A DNA stretch of 64,000 nt from Odontocerum albicorne (Eukaryota; Arthropoda; Insecta; Trichoptera; Odontoceridae): the NCBI GenBank assembly GCA_949825065.1, contig OX463864.1, positions 18,117,327-18,181,326 on the forward strand, read 5' to 3'. A program made the position numbers and the translations under genes. Below, piece by piece: positions 40,160-51,400 of this stretch (positions are counted from its first letter, which is position 1; each line of letters starts with the position of its first letter). The notes below the pieces were generated by a model that ran no database searches, had not been told where the DNA came from, and worked only from the letters and a program-made list of their open reading frames with translations.

Positions 40160-40800
40160 AGTGAACTAATTACATAATTTTTTTTTATTAAAATGGTTGC
40201 AAACCACTTTCGTGTCGATTGTAAACAGTAAAACAAGCAACAAAAGCGAACAACGGAGGCGATTGCTTCCGTCGTAGCGAATGACTTGCAACTTCTGCCG
40301 CCTGACTTCATCAATGGACTGTGGATGGGCCTCCGGTCTACTCCACGCCACTCCACTTTACTATCTCCCGATTTCATTCAGGCCTTGCCTGACTCGGCTA
40401 CAAGTATTTTAAATTGGATACTCCATTCAGTGAAAGAAAGCAAAAAAAAAACAATATTTATAAATGGACTAACCCAAGATACACACATATCTCCTATACA
40501 TATCTTGAAGTTCGTAACACTTTGCAATTATCGTTTTTCTAAATTTGACGGTTCTGTTCAGTTCGATCCCACCACCACCTACGCTGTTATGGGGTAACAA
40601 AATAAGTCCCCATCCAGCGCGATCTACACTGGAGATCGATATCTTCTTTATTTTTTTATGAGCGTGAAGTCACGTAGTGACAAAGGTGGAAATGCCCAAA
40701 CACACTCCTTCTCCGGTGGCAACACACCTGAGTGTGAATATAATAGTAGTGACGACGGACTTAAGGTCCGACATCACGGGAGAAGGGAAATAGCTCGTAG
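40160..40800. repeat. Uncharacterised element; right half shared with 62280-62520
   Basis: Bases 40545-40800 (CAGTTCGATCCCACCACC, TCTACACTGGAGATCGATAT, CACACCTGAGTGTGAATA, ACGACGGACTTAAGGTCCGA) recur inverted and diverged at 62280-62520, so at least this part is a dispersed element. Bases 40190-40440 (GCGATTGCTTCCGTCGTAGC, ACTTCTGCCGCCTGACTTCA) are GC-richer, with a 50-60 codon frame on both strands kept in copy B (56320-56600). I do not recognise the product. Confidence 0.5.
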
Positions 40801-41254
40801 CGCAGTAATTTTTTTCTTATAAAGTGGCTTAAGGCCTGAAGTTCAAAAAGCCCAGTAAGCTGCCAGTGCTTTCATATAAAACTTCAAACGCGACGAAACT
40901 ATCCTTTGACGCCACTAGATCAGAGAAGCCAATCGGTTCGAAGATGAACCAATGTAAGGTTAAGTGGAATTCTCTTCAGAAATTACTGACATGATTATTA
41001 TCGCAGTACCACTGAATGCGCTCTGCGGATTGATACATATATCAGCAAGAATTGCAATATTAATTGCAAATAGGGACAAGATTGAAGCTAGGTAATAGAG
41101 GCAAGATTAAAATTGCAATAGGGACAATATTGAAGCTACATAATTTGCAATTAAAGCTCCCATGGCAAGAGAGAAATTGGATATACACACGGGGAGCCGA
41201 GGCGTGCCCTGATACAAGGAAAGAATTTAAATGTCTGTCTTCCCACTGAGAAGT
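40801..41254. other. No recognised feature
   Basis: Direct repeats GGGACAAGATTGAAGCTA / GGGACAATATTGAAGCTA at 41070-41140 are the only visible structure. No exon is supported. Confidence 0.4.
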
Positions 41255-41350
41255 CGATAGTCTAAATTTGACAGTTCATCCATCAGATGAACTAGAGCAC
41301 GTTGATGAGTTCTGTTATCTAGGCAGTATGTTTTACGTGTGATGGGCGAT
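41255..41350 (+). pseudogene. RTE-like LINE relic, RT-adjacent piece, copy A
   Basis: The plus strand reads LNLTVHPSDELEHVDEFCYL and GSMF, the LEHVDEFCYLGS motif after the YADD box of RTE-type RTs. A one-base change breaks it at the end. Copy B (57435-57540) continues FTCDGRLS. Confidence 0.7.
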
Positions 41351-41425
41351 TGTCGGCGGCCGTGGTCTAACGGTTAGCATTCACGTTAAGCAAGCTGACG
41401 TCCCAGGTTTATCTCGGTCATATTA
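41345..41425 (+). mobile_element. tRNA-derived SINE head (second family), copy A
   Basis: GGCCGTGGTCTAACGGTTAG (A box), ATTCACGTTAAGCAAGCTGA, then CCCAGGTTTATCTC (B box, one base off GGTTC). Poorly paired stems exclude a working tRNA. Copy B: 57535-57610. Confidence 0.6.
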
Positions 41426-41901
41426 TTAAATATTTTCTAATTATTATGGAAACGAATTCAACTCGTAATTTTCTTACAAAATGTAACTTTTAATTTTTTT
41501 CAGTGAAACAAAATTGTTAATTCAAATTATTAATGATTTATTATTATGGATCAAAATAATACGATGACTTCTACTAAGGGTTGCAGATGTTAAAAGGAAG
41601 AGACGGTCGCGTCAGTCACAAAGAACAACGAGACTAGAGAAGTAGCAACAAGACGATATCATAAAACAACACAAAGACATGCACAGTGCCACATAAAACT
41701 AAATATTTTCGTCATTATTGACGGGTTATTACTAGTCAATATAATCAACCATAGGTATAAAGCATCAACCTATTTTGTCATGTTTACATTCTTTCCAGCA
41801 AGATACAGGCAAAGCCTAGTTTTTCAGGTTACGACATAAGAGAGACAAGTCCGGATCCATATAATTTTAGTATTTACTTGAACTTAGTTTGTTTTTTCAA
41901 T
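41426..41901. other. No recognised feature up to the gap
   Basis: Sequence matches 57610-58073 of copy B with small indels. No gene is seen. It stops at the N run. Confidence 0.5.
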
Positions 41902-42101
41902 NNNNNNNNNNNNNNNNNNNNNNNNNNNNNNNNNNNNNNNNNNNNNNNNNNNNNNNNNNNNNNNNNNNNNNNNNNNNNNNNNNNNNNNNNNNNNNNNNNN
42001 NNNNNNNNNNNNNNNNNNNNNNNNNNNNNNNNNNNNNNNNNNNNNNNNNNNNNNNNNNNNNNNNNNNNNNNNNNNNNNNNNNNNNNNNNNNNNNNNNNNN
42101 N
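41902..42101. other. Assembly gap, 200 N
   Basis: Exactly 200 N, a fixed-size scaffold gap rather than a measured distance. It separates the two copies of the locus. Open frames crossing it have no meaning. Confidence 1.
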
Positions 42102-43045
42102 TGCAAATTGTGACTTATGGTGTGGAAATTAGAATATACACAATTAGAATAATGAACGTTCTTCGATCATCTGAGATGAGAATATAACGAAAAATTGTAA
42201 CAAAATCTTTCAGAGTTAGATCGAGTCTGAAACTTTCACAACCGACATATCTGCACCACAGAGGATATCTTCAGATGGAGCTGGAAGGGAATTTGGTACA
42301 GGCGTGAGCATATAGATAGATGTGATGGGCAGTGACAGAATCCCATACATCATAGTAGCTAACCAAATTTCCGGAGGATATCGCAGGTCAGGAAGGCCGC
42401 CTAAAATGCAAAGACACAGCTAGTGATGGAGGGATCTCCCAGGTATAATCTTCAAAATGTGTCATTTTTACGTCACAAATGATTGATAAATTAAATTTTG
42501 TACACATTAGTCGGAGCTTGCTCAAACGAGGGTGTTACTTAGTTTTGTTGCCTCACTTGAAAGATAGACGCAGGTGAGGTGTGACTCTGAACACTGCTAC
42601 GTTAAGTTATTTTTAATGAAGGATTGTTTAATTTAAACAAGATTTATTCGAGACTCAACACGGTTATAACAAAAGAACAGTGACAGGAGACAATATGGTT
42701 GTCGTGTCATCTAGTGATGTCACACGTTACTAGTGATATGACACTTATCTCTTTCCTTAAGATTAAATGGTATTAAGGTAACATACTAGAGTTCGCATTA
42801 ATTGAATCTAAAGTGTTATTAGCTATAAAATAAGCTAATTTTTAATGCCATAAAACTGTGTAATTTTTACAACTCGACCAGAATGTGTCATATAAGATAC
42901 GTTTATATTAATTCCAATGTTCTCTTTAAGCTGTCCATCACGAACTATTAAAATATAAATAAATATTTAGGCCAGAATATGAATTGGGACCTTCGTGTAC
43001 ACCGTTATTAGAAAATGTATAAAAAGACAGATGTTGTCACCGTAC

Positions 43046-43243
43046 CTGTTAATGCTGGAGACGCTGGGAACGTTGTCCTGAGAGCAGATCCCTTCCGACA
43101 ACAGCCGATCTCTGATCTCCCACGCGAACATGGTGGGGTTCTCTCTCTTGTAGGCCGCGATGGCATCCACCACAGGTGGTGTGGCCACTTTGGGCTTGCT
43201 GCCTCCTATCACACCGGCTTTGAAGCTTCCAGTCTCGTAGTAC
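43046..43243 (-). CDS. sv: Pax2/5/8 (shaven/sparkling) paired-domain exon, copy B
   Basis: Same exon as 25499-25696: 198 bases, same acceptor and donor, identical peptide. Two bases differ, both at third codon positions (Pro CCC for CCT before SVSSIN; Asp GAT for GAC in EIRDRL). That is what two alleles under purifying selection should look like. If the locus is truly single, this is the other allele and not a second gene. Confidence 0.92.
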
Positions 43244-43439
43244 CTGCAGAAAAAAACACTGTTATCGTCATTGAATCAATCTCCTTGCAGAATACGACCA
43301 AAAAGTTATTTTCCTCCATTATTGTCTCCAGATATTAAACCCCTTCATTATTGCACCTTCACTAATATATCACTACCCGCCTTCCAATTCTTACCCTCAA
43401 CTTATGTATGTATGATATATGTAATATTAGATTTATTTT

Positions 43440-44450
43440 GTAATATTTTAAATCTGTCATTAATGGTAGGCTCAAATCCTTAGTTGCAGCGCCCTTGAGG
43501 AGAGTTTGCTCTCTAAACAACACTATATAAGTTGTTATTTTATTATTATTAATATATCGAACAACCTGTAACGATAAGTAAAAAAAATCATCGAGGGCAC
43601 TATAAGATATATACTCGAAACAGACAGAATCAAAATCTCCTAAGATGATAGTCCACAACAGTAAATTTGTACCAACTTTGATTATGGGAGTGAAACGTAG
43701 ACGTGGAAAAAGACTTAAAAGATACGAATAATTACTGTAGAAATGCGTGTACTTATAAGAATACATGGGATGACAATGTATGACATAATATGGAATGAAG
43801 TGATTAGGGATGAATGTGAACTTAAGATTGATGTCTCTCTCCGTGGTTGCAGTCCTAAGACTGGTTTGCAGCAATTTCAACTCTTCTCCTCCATTCCTCC
43901 CTGTCCTGTGCGGCTCTTTTTAAATCTGTATATGTTGAGCAGCGCACGTCCACCAACAGGTCCTCCAGGTACTCTCGGCGTGGGCATCCCCTAGAGTTTG
44001 TCCCCTCGGTCATACCCTCCATTATGGCATGCAAGAGGCCCTCTTGTCGTATTATATGACCGATCCATCTTGCACGCCTTTCGGACAGGATCCTGAGCAG
44101 GTGCCTTCCTCCTTCGATTCGTTGTAGAACCTCTTCATTTGTGATGTGGTCTCTCCAGGAAATTCCTAATAGTCTTCTATAGGACCACATCTCAAAAGCC
44201 TCTAGTCTTCGTCTATCTCTTTCGGATAGGCACCATGTCTCGCAGCCGTACATCAAGATACTCCATACATAGGTCTTGATGAGGAGTATTCTCAGTTTTA
44301 GGTCTATATTATTTGATTATATTATTTATAGTAATAATAGAAGGAACATTTATATAGCGCCATTTAGAGAGCAAACTCTCCTCAAGGGCGCTCTTACTCA
44401 AGATTTGAGCCCACTATTAGTGACATGTTTAAAATATTACAAAATTTATA
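43440..44450. repeat. Inverted short repeats flanking LINE pieces, copy B
   Basis: The inverted pair of the GGCGCT family is at 43440-43545 and 44335-44450. Between them lies the RTE relic (43640-43833), followed by the copy-B-only LINE piece at 43850-44300. Confidence 0.65.
43850..44300 (-). pseudogene. LINE C-terminal fragment, copy B only
   Basis: The minus strand is open for 133 codons: SILMYGCETWCLSERDRRRL, EAFEMWSYRRLLGISWRDH, TNEEVLQRI, RRARWIGHIIRQEGLLHAIM, and a basic end with RREYLEDLLVD. EAFEMW-x-Y-RR-x-L-x-I-SW and TNEEVL-x-RI are hallmarks of the post-RT domain of RTE/BovB-like LINEs. The frame is uninterrupted, so the insertion is recent, in keeping with its absence from copy A. 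Confidence 0.85.
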
Positions 44451-44694
44451 TTTCGATATACACACATAAATTTAGTGTAAGGATAAAAAGGTTGTGCTGT
44501 GGCCATTAGATTAGGTACTTTCTCACATCTATAAATGTTCAGAAAAACATATTTGGTAAGAAAACCACAGAAAACTCACCAAAGGAAGACGAATTACAAA
44601 TAAACCTTTGTAGATGTTTCAATATGTGATAGTTACACATTCGGCTTTGGATTTAGTGGTGTAATGTATATTATTCATATTATGTTACATGAAG

Positions 44695-44860
44695 AAGGGT
44701 ACTCTGAGATGGTTTGGGCACGTGGAATGAATGAATGAAAAAATACAGAGGCGAAATACGTGTGTCGAGATAGGAAAGTCTGACACTCTACCCCCTTTGC
44801 CTATCCCATTAGGGAAACGGTATGATACTATATGTGTACGAGTATTAAAACAAATTAACC
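44695..44860 (+). pseudogene. RTE-like LINE relic, 3' end, copy B
   Basis: Counterpart of 26640-26805 with the same internal deletion, so that deletion predates the split of the two haplotypes. Confidence 0.65.
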
Positions 44861-44865
44861 CATCC

Positions 44866-45500
44866 TTCCCTGTGATGTGTAACTAGTACACATTGCTTCT
44901 AAAAACTTTAATATCTCTATAAATATAATAAATACTGGGTTCAGATTTTAGTTATTCTTCCGTAATACATTTACGCGTTGAATGAAAAAATAATATTAAT
45001 AATAATTAGCACTTATCGGCCACATCAGAGATATTTTGTGAAAATCGGGAATAAATTCACCAATACAATCAAACGTGTTCCAGTGTGTAACGTATGTATA
45101 TTCATTCTAAAAAACCGCTATGAGTGAGGAAGCGACGCTATTCACGTCTCATTCACACTCTATGTTACTTTGGTATATGAGAACGCAAGAAATAGAATCT
45201 TAGTTCGCAGTTTTTCTTTCTTCAAGGTATAACATACACAATGTTAGTGTTCCGAGTCCCGTCTCAGTAGCTCTCGGGCACCCATTTGAGGTGGTCTCTT
45301 CACCCGTTTTGTGAACGTCGGCCGATGTTTTTTTTTCATGTTTTCAGTAATTAAATTTCAATTATTATCACTTTTGATTGGCTATGAAAATTCTTATTTT
45401 TCCAATTTTAAATCGGTCATTTTTACACGTGTATTGATGTGTATTGAATTCACAGCACCGGAACGCGCGGATTTTTTTTAGCACAGGAAGGGAAAGGTAT
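44866..45500 (+). mobile_element. MITE-like element, TTAA/CCCTTCC family, fuller copy
   Basis: It runs from TTAACCCATCCTTCCCTGTG to GCACAGGAAGGG. It retains the 210-240 bases (ACCGCTATGAGTGAGGAAGC, GTTCCGAGTCCCGTCTCAGT) lost in copy A. Confidence 0.75.
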
Positions 45501-46058
45501 AAATCAATACATACAAATGAAAACCATAACATGTATATTACAACTCGTCAACATATGCCTTAGCAATAATCTCCCCTATGGTGAAAGTAAGGGATTAGTT
45601 CCATAAGTCCGTTAGGTATACCATAAGCCCTTCTGGAGTGTTTCGGGAGCAAAGTGGATTAAGCCGTATTCTGGAGGGGTCCACACAGAGAGAGAGGTTA
45701 TTGATACACTATCGGAGATGCATTTACATTTTATTTGACAAATTGGCTTACAAACAGATTCTGTTTCAAACGGAATTCGGAATTTATTTACATAATGACG
45801 TTGATAACCAACTCTGACATATGAGTGTGAAACAAGTGTATTGAAAAAAAATCTATGATGCGTCCGGTCGGGTTTGTTTTCTTTACAACTGGGGTAGTGC
45901 CTTATAATGAGGGTTCTTCAAAATTACCCTAGACCTATTGATGGTTTTTAATTGATCCTTTTTTTAATTTTGATAGTTTATGCAGATATATCTTGTGAAT
46001 TTATTGCTTTAAAGCATTTTCTCCCATTAAACTAGTTTTTGTTTTAAAATTATTATCG

Positions 46059-46660
46059 TTATGCATGGTCGTATTTTAAACTAAAACAAATATATACCAT
46101 CACGCCTGTCAGGGTAGGCTGAAAAACAGAGTGCAAGGCTTTCCTATCCTTTGTCTCTTCTACATCCATACATCTTCTTATAAAACTCATACGATTTCTC
46201 TGACTTTTTACGCTTCCTTCTTTTAAAATATAATTCACTTGATCCAATCATACCTTCTTCCACGTCTTTCACTCAATTTTGCATAAACATATTAGTTATG
46301 TTACAATAGTATTTCTTCATTCATTCTTTCTACATGCCTAAACCATCTCAAAGTGTTCTTCATCTTACTCAACACATCCGTCTCAATCACTACATCATTT
46401 ATTCGGCGTCTGTCAGCATTTTTCCACAGCCACTTTTCACTCCCATATATCAAAGTTGATACTAAAATACTGTTGTGGTCTATCATTTGATTTTTTTTAT
46501 ACTGTCCAGTTTGAATGTATATGTTTTAATGCCTTATCAACTTTGTTTCCTGTCGCTACACACCGTTCTACATCTTTCATAGCTTTTCCATCATTTGAGA
46601 AAATACAACCCAAATAGTAGAACTCCTCAACTTGCTTCAATCTTTCATTGTCTTTACTTT
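46059..46660 (-). pseudogene. RTE-like LINE relic, long C-terminal copy, copy B
   Basis: Counterpart of 27828-28430 with the same order of motifs, for example TLIYGSEKWLWKNADRRRIN and TLRWFRHVERMNEEIL. Substitutions relative to copy A include replacement changes, as expected for a dead element. Confidence 0.8.
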
Positions 46661-46968
46661 AGTTGATAACTATAATATAATATGTTATTTGAAAAAATAA
46701 CATAAGATAAATCTCGAAGAAAATAGGGATAAGGGTGGGAATTTTATAGCAATTACAGATGAGGAATATTTTGAGATGCTTCTTTATTTTTTTCTTAAAA
46801 ATTAAAAAAATAGTGATGAAGGTTTGTTTTTTTATATGATACGCGTAAAATCTGTATGATATAAGGAAACTTCGAATAAACAGACCAATAACGTCAGACC
46901 CTGCCAGGCGGCTTGTAAAAACTGGCTAAACCAAAATGAATGAATTTCTTCTTCTTCCCAGTGTCATA

Positions 46969-47403
46969 TCAGTTCCCCCCAACGTTGAATATCACCTGAG
47001 AGTAGACATCTTTGTCCCCGGCAGCCCGAAAAAGATCTCCAACGCCCCTTATGCCAGTCCAATCACGTATATTGCGGAGCCAGGAGATTTGCCTCCAGCC
47101 AACACCTCTTCCACCCTCTATTTTGCCTTGGATGATCAGGTGCAATAATTTGTACTTTGCTCCTCTAAGTTCATGACCCAAATAGGACACCTTTCGGATT
47201 TTAATATTAGTCAGCAACACTCTATCAACTTTGGCTCCTTGAAGAATCCTTGTGTTGCTGACCATATTCGTCCAGGGTATCCGTAGCATTCTCTGGTGCA
47301 TCCACATTTGAAGGTCGTCAATACTGTCGGCCAGAACAACTGTATCATTTGCGTACCTGATGTTATTGACGCATACACCATTCACTTTGACCCCCAGATT
47401 CAA
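46969..47403 (-). pseudogene. RTE-like LINE deletion product with continuous 144-codon frame, copy B
   Basis: NNIRYANDTVVLADSIDDLQ (YADD changed to YAND), then MWMHQRMLRIPWTNMVSN, RKVSYLGHELRGAKYKLLHL, KIEGGRGVGWRQISWLRNIR and AAGDKDVYSQVIFNVGG. The RT block is joined in frame to the C-terminus by deletion. The frame is unbroken, but it lacks fingers, most of the palm and the endonuclease. The catalytic D-to-N change confirms it is inactive. Confidence 0.85.
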
Positions 47404-47590
47404 TTAATGAATTTGCTTGAACCAAAAAAGACGTTAGTTAACATTATAATGACACAATGATGACGCAGGACTATGGTAAATTTAATGGGGCTGGATATTA
47501 AAAACTGATGAAAGCTCGACGACTCAAATCATCCAATAATACAAACAAAAGTAACATTGTCAGCATCTGAAATGTAAAACAAGCACTTAC

Positions 47591-47709
47591 ATCACCCCTC
47601 CAGTCGGTACTGGGATGATTAGGGGAGGATTTCGCATCGACACCCTCGGAGCACTGATACGATGGACTACCCCCTTGGGCATATGTGCCCAACTCGCCAG
47701 CAAATGCCT
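47591..47709 (-). CDS. Candidate exon upstream of the Pax exon, copy B
   Basis: Identical over all 119 bases to 32705-32823, with the same splice-site context (GAACCAG acceptor, GAT|GTAAGTGC donor). The 60-bp repeat array next to it differs by several bases per unit between copies, so exon-wide identity is suggestive of constraint. Function unknown. Confidence 0.5.
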
Positions 47710-47864
47710 CTGGTTCGATTCCATTCAAAATAATTAATTAATTTGTCTACTTGAAGACAAAATGATTCTATGATTTATGTGTTTTTTTTTGGTAGTTTTA
47801 AATATACGAGTATTTTTTATTTTTTCGATAGCCAAAACTTTTGAAGTTAATAACTCCATTGTCT

Positions 47865-48670
47865 ATCAATTAAATTGACTTACTATGGTTAAAACACCTG
47901 TTTTCTACCAAGGGTCTTTCGGATTTTAATTAAATTGACTTATTATGGTTAAAACACCTATTTTCTACCAAGGGTCTTTCAGATTTCAATTAAATTGACT
48001 TAATATGGTTAAATCACCTGTTTTCTACCAAGGATCTTTCGGATTTAAATTAAATTGACTTATTATGGTTAAAACGCATGTTTTCAACTAAGAGTCTTTC
48101 GGATTTCAATTCAACTATACATTTTTCTTAAGATCTATATAAAATACTTGTGATTTCCGTGTACTAATTGGTAAGACGCGTGTCTTCCAAACTGTGAGTT
48201 GCTTGCATGATTCTCATTGGTAGGCATTTTTATAAAAAGTTTATCAATCTGGTTTTCACTTAGTGTCTGCTCAATATATTTGCTTTAGGGTTGAGAAAAG
48301 ATGTAATAAGCACGTATCTCGCATTTCATCACCATAAAATTAATTGACAATGTTACGGCAAGCACATTAGTATTGTTATGGAACAAACCCCTAAACCAAA
48401 CTATTGGCTTTTTCTTTTAATTATATTTTTTTGTACTTATCGGGAATTGAACCTGAAACCTCCGCATAGAAAAGCATCTTACCAACTAGGCCAAGAAGGT
48501 CGTAGATGGGGTCAGATAATTAAGGGGACAAAAATAATGTAGTTTCCTGAACACGCTTTTCAACATAACCTCGTATCACAATTGAATGTTTTAAAGTAAA
48601 ATGCGATTCTTTAGTTGATTGGAAGAGCTGTCACATAGCAATTAACCCGCAAGGCATATACTGTATAAAA
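47865..48670. repeat. 60-bp tandem repeat and SINE cluster, copy B
   Basis: Counterpart of 32985-33790: four 60-bp units (TTCTACCAAGGGTCTTTCGG), then the plus and minus SINE pieces. Confidence 0.8.
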
Positions 48671-48689
48671 CGAAATAAATAAAAAAAAA

Positions 48690-48955
48690 TACTCATTGTA
48701 ATTTGTTTAGTCAAACACTGTTTATACCACGTTATATAACGGTATTAACCTACCGGTTTCAAGATTTTCACTCACCACCAGGGAGCACAAACAAGACGTC
48801 TTGTTTATGCTCCCCTGATGATGAGGTAAAAACCTTGAAACCGGTAGGGTTATACCGTTATATAAAGTGGAATAAACAATTATTGACTAAACAAATTATA
48901 ATGCCTCTAAATCTCCACAATGTGAATACCTTAACTATAAATAATTTATCATTTG
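48690..48955. repeat. Palindromic element, locus 1, copy B
   Basis: Arms as at 33815-34075. The inner arm CCTGATGATGAGGTAAAAAC / CTTGAAACCGGTAGGGTTAT is closer to the family consensus than in copy A. Confidence 0.9.
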
Positions 48956-49361
48956 ACTTAATTCAGAAGAAATTGCTACATAACAAATAATAACCCCATC
49001 AGATATACCATGTATAAACCTAAAACGCCGTATGTGTTACTATTAGATATAGGTAGATCTAAAAAGGTTTCTTTGGAGTTCATCTTCTCTCAATAAATTT
49101 TCTGCGATTTGCACCTTCGTACTTTATTTTTCGTGTTATTTTATAACTCAAAAAAGTGGGTTCGAACTCCAAGCTAGATCCCTTAAGGAGAGTCTGCTAT
49201 CTAAACAGCGTTATACAAGTTTAAACGCCGCTATATACCAGCAGAACTACATTATTTGAGCATATAAATTAAGCATAATGGAGAAACGGGAATATTTAAT
49301 TTTTAAATAATTATTGATATGTATTTTTTTATATGATTTTTTTTATTTATAAAGGGTCTTA

Positions 49362-50526
49362 GATAAAACACAGATGGCGCCGCGAACTCGCCTGGGTCTT
49401 GTGACATTTAAGAAGTGTAATGTATGACATTTATAAAAATGGAATTGTATACAACACAACAACGCGTTCAAATTGTTGAATTATTTTATGTATTGTAATC
49501 TCCGGAAACGGTGATGTTAATTGGCCACCAAGCTCATGTGATCTGACACCGTTAGACTATTTTCTCCGGGGCTACGTAAAAAACCAGGTCTATAAGAATG
49601 ACCCCCGATCAATTCCTAAGCTGAAGGACGAAATTATTCGCGTTATTGGTGAGTTAGAACCGCAATTATGCCAAAATGACATCGAAATTTTTGACAAAAC
49701 AGTGGACATCTGTGGAGCTGCAAGAGGTGGATATTTGACGGATATTGTTTTTTGTGTTTAAATGTCATACATTATACGAGGCATATCCAGAAAGTAAGTG
49801 TACTGAATTTTTGTAGGTTACAATTTTTTTTAAATTTAAACAAAAAAATTACGTGGTTACCGTAGTACATATGTAAGCTATTTTTCGACATAGTCGCCAT
49901 TCCTCTCAACGCAGGTGGTGAAGCGGGGTATCAACTTTTTGATGCCTTGCTCGAAGTAGTTTCCCGCCAACTCCTCCGTCCACTTCTCCACCTCCTTCTT
50001 TACCCCCTCGTTGGTTGAAAACCTTTTTCTACCCATGTGCAGCTTCAGGGAGGTAAAGAGATAGTAATCTGAAGGTGCTAGGTCAGGGGAATGTGCGAGA
50101 TGGTTCAGGACATCCCATTTAAACGAGGCGAGCAGTTCCTTCGAGGCGTTGGCCGTGTGTGGTCTGGCATTTTCGTGCAGCAGGCAGACTCCCTTTGTCA
50201 GCATGCCTCTCCTCTTGTTCTGAATCGCCCTCCGCAATTTTTTTAGGGTCTCACAGTATCTTGCAGAGTTGATGGTCTCCCCTTGAGGCATATATTCAAT
50301 TAAAATTATGCCTTGACAGTCCCAAAACACGGATACCATGATTTTCTTGGCTGAAATTGTGGGTTTGAACTTTTTGTCGGAGGGTGGAGAGTTGTGACGC
50401 CACTGTTGAGACTGCCTTTTGGTTTCAGGCGTACCAATAAAAAGTTTTTTTGAAATTAAAGTTGAAGTTAAAGCAAATTGTGTTTTATTCATGAATTAAA
50501 AAAACCGCCCAATTTGAAATACCCTT
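49362..50526 (+). mobile_element. Tc1/mariner-like deleted element, copy B, with nested mariner
   Basis: Same element as 34622-35124, with TA-flanked ends and transposase remnants (VNWPPSSCDLTPLDYFL-like, VIGELEPQLCQN). It is interrupted at 49777-50433 by a mariner fragment that copy A lacks. Confidence 0.85.
49777..50433 (-). mobile_element. 5'-truncated mariner, nested, copy B only
   Basis: The 3' inverted end (plus strand CGAGGCATATCCAGAAAGTA) abuts TA at 49775. The minus strand encodes about 185 C-terminal transposase residues: TPETKRQSQQWRHNSPPS, KKIMVSVFWDCQGIILIEYM, RRGMLTKGVCLLHENARPHT, SPDLAPSDYYLF and NGDYVEK-stop at 49878. The second catalytic position (normally HDNARPHT) is HENARPHT, and the third (SPDLAPSDY) is kept. 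The helix-turn-helix, first aspartate and 5' end are gone, together with 9 bp of flank (CTTTAATGA in copy A). One deletion thus removed the element's 5' half after insertion. Confidence 0.9.
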
Positions 50527-50723
50527 TATAATATGTGAGTGACATTTTACTTGTCAAAACTTTCTTTATATAATATTATTTTCTTAATTTATAGAACCTT
50601 TTCTAAATAGTACAATTTTTTATATAAATAAAAAGAAACTCCAAACTTCTGACTAACGCAGACGAATGACATCATAATGTCAAGTTGGTATTTTAATCCC
50701 ACGATTAGACTGTTGTACTCGTG

Positions 50724-50973
50724 TTAGATATTTTATTGGAACGATACATTTGTAGTTTTCCCCAGGCGATAAAAAAGGGGTAAGGGGTGCGATGTACCCC
50801 AACCCTGTGGAGTACGTAAGGCCCCATGGGACATCATCACGCCGCCATTAGAACTGATTGAATTAATCTAATGTTACAAAGTGCCCAAATGCCATTTGCC
50901 ACACACTCCTCTCGGCTCTTGAAGTTAGTGCAATCTTTATTTTATTGATTTAAATTAATGGATTAAAAAAATT
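50724..50973. promoter_or_regulatory. 250-bp stretch identical in both copies, copy B
   Basis: Partner of 35321-35570. Bases on both sides differ between copies. Confidence 0.3.
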
Positions 50974-51074
50974 TAACTGGAAACCAAAATCCATCTGGTG
51001 AAATCTTGAGTGTTTTTCAGCACTGATTTGAAATATGTAAAGTAAAAATATGGGAGATCTCTTTAAGACGCAAT

Positions 51075-51400
51075 GTTGAAAGCGGATAGAGCAACACAAG
51101 GGTTCTTCAAAGAGCCAAAGTTAATAGAGAGTTGCTGACTAATATTAAAATCCGATAGGTGTCCTATTTGGGACATGTACTTAGAGGAGCAAAGCTCAAA
51201 TTACTGCACCTGATCATCCAAGGCAAAATAGAGGGTCGAAGAGGTGTTGGCAGGAGGCAAATCTCCTGGCTCCGCAATATATGTGATTGGACTGGTTTAA
51301 GGAGTGTTGGGGATCTTTTTCGGGCTGCCGGGGACAAAGATGTCTACTCTCAGGTAATATTCAACGTTGGGGGGGCCTGACATGACACTGGGAAGAAGAA
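51075..51400 (+). pseudogene. RTE-like LINE relic, C-terminus, copy B
   Basis: An open plus-strand end: MSYLGHVLRGAKLKLLHLII, QGKIEGRRGVGRRQISWLRN, FRAAGDKDVYSQVIFNVGG and stop. It keeps the frame that copy A has lost. Confidence 0.8.

Larger units (their letters stand above)
24556..41901. other. Copy A of a doubled locus (putative haplotype 1)
   Basis: From TGCAAATTGTGACTTAT at 24556 to the last base before the N run, this segment aligns in order and orientation with 42102-58073. Differences are scattered substitutions plus large indels. A alone has 28617-31978. B alone has the equivalents of 43835-44310, 45091-45305, 49777-50433, 54871-55210 and 55513-55925. See the finding on false duplication. 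Confidence 0.9.

Noticed and set aside
41878..42132. Open frames running through the N gap
   Set aside because: They consist of unknown residues and reflect only missing sequence.
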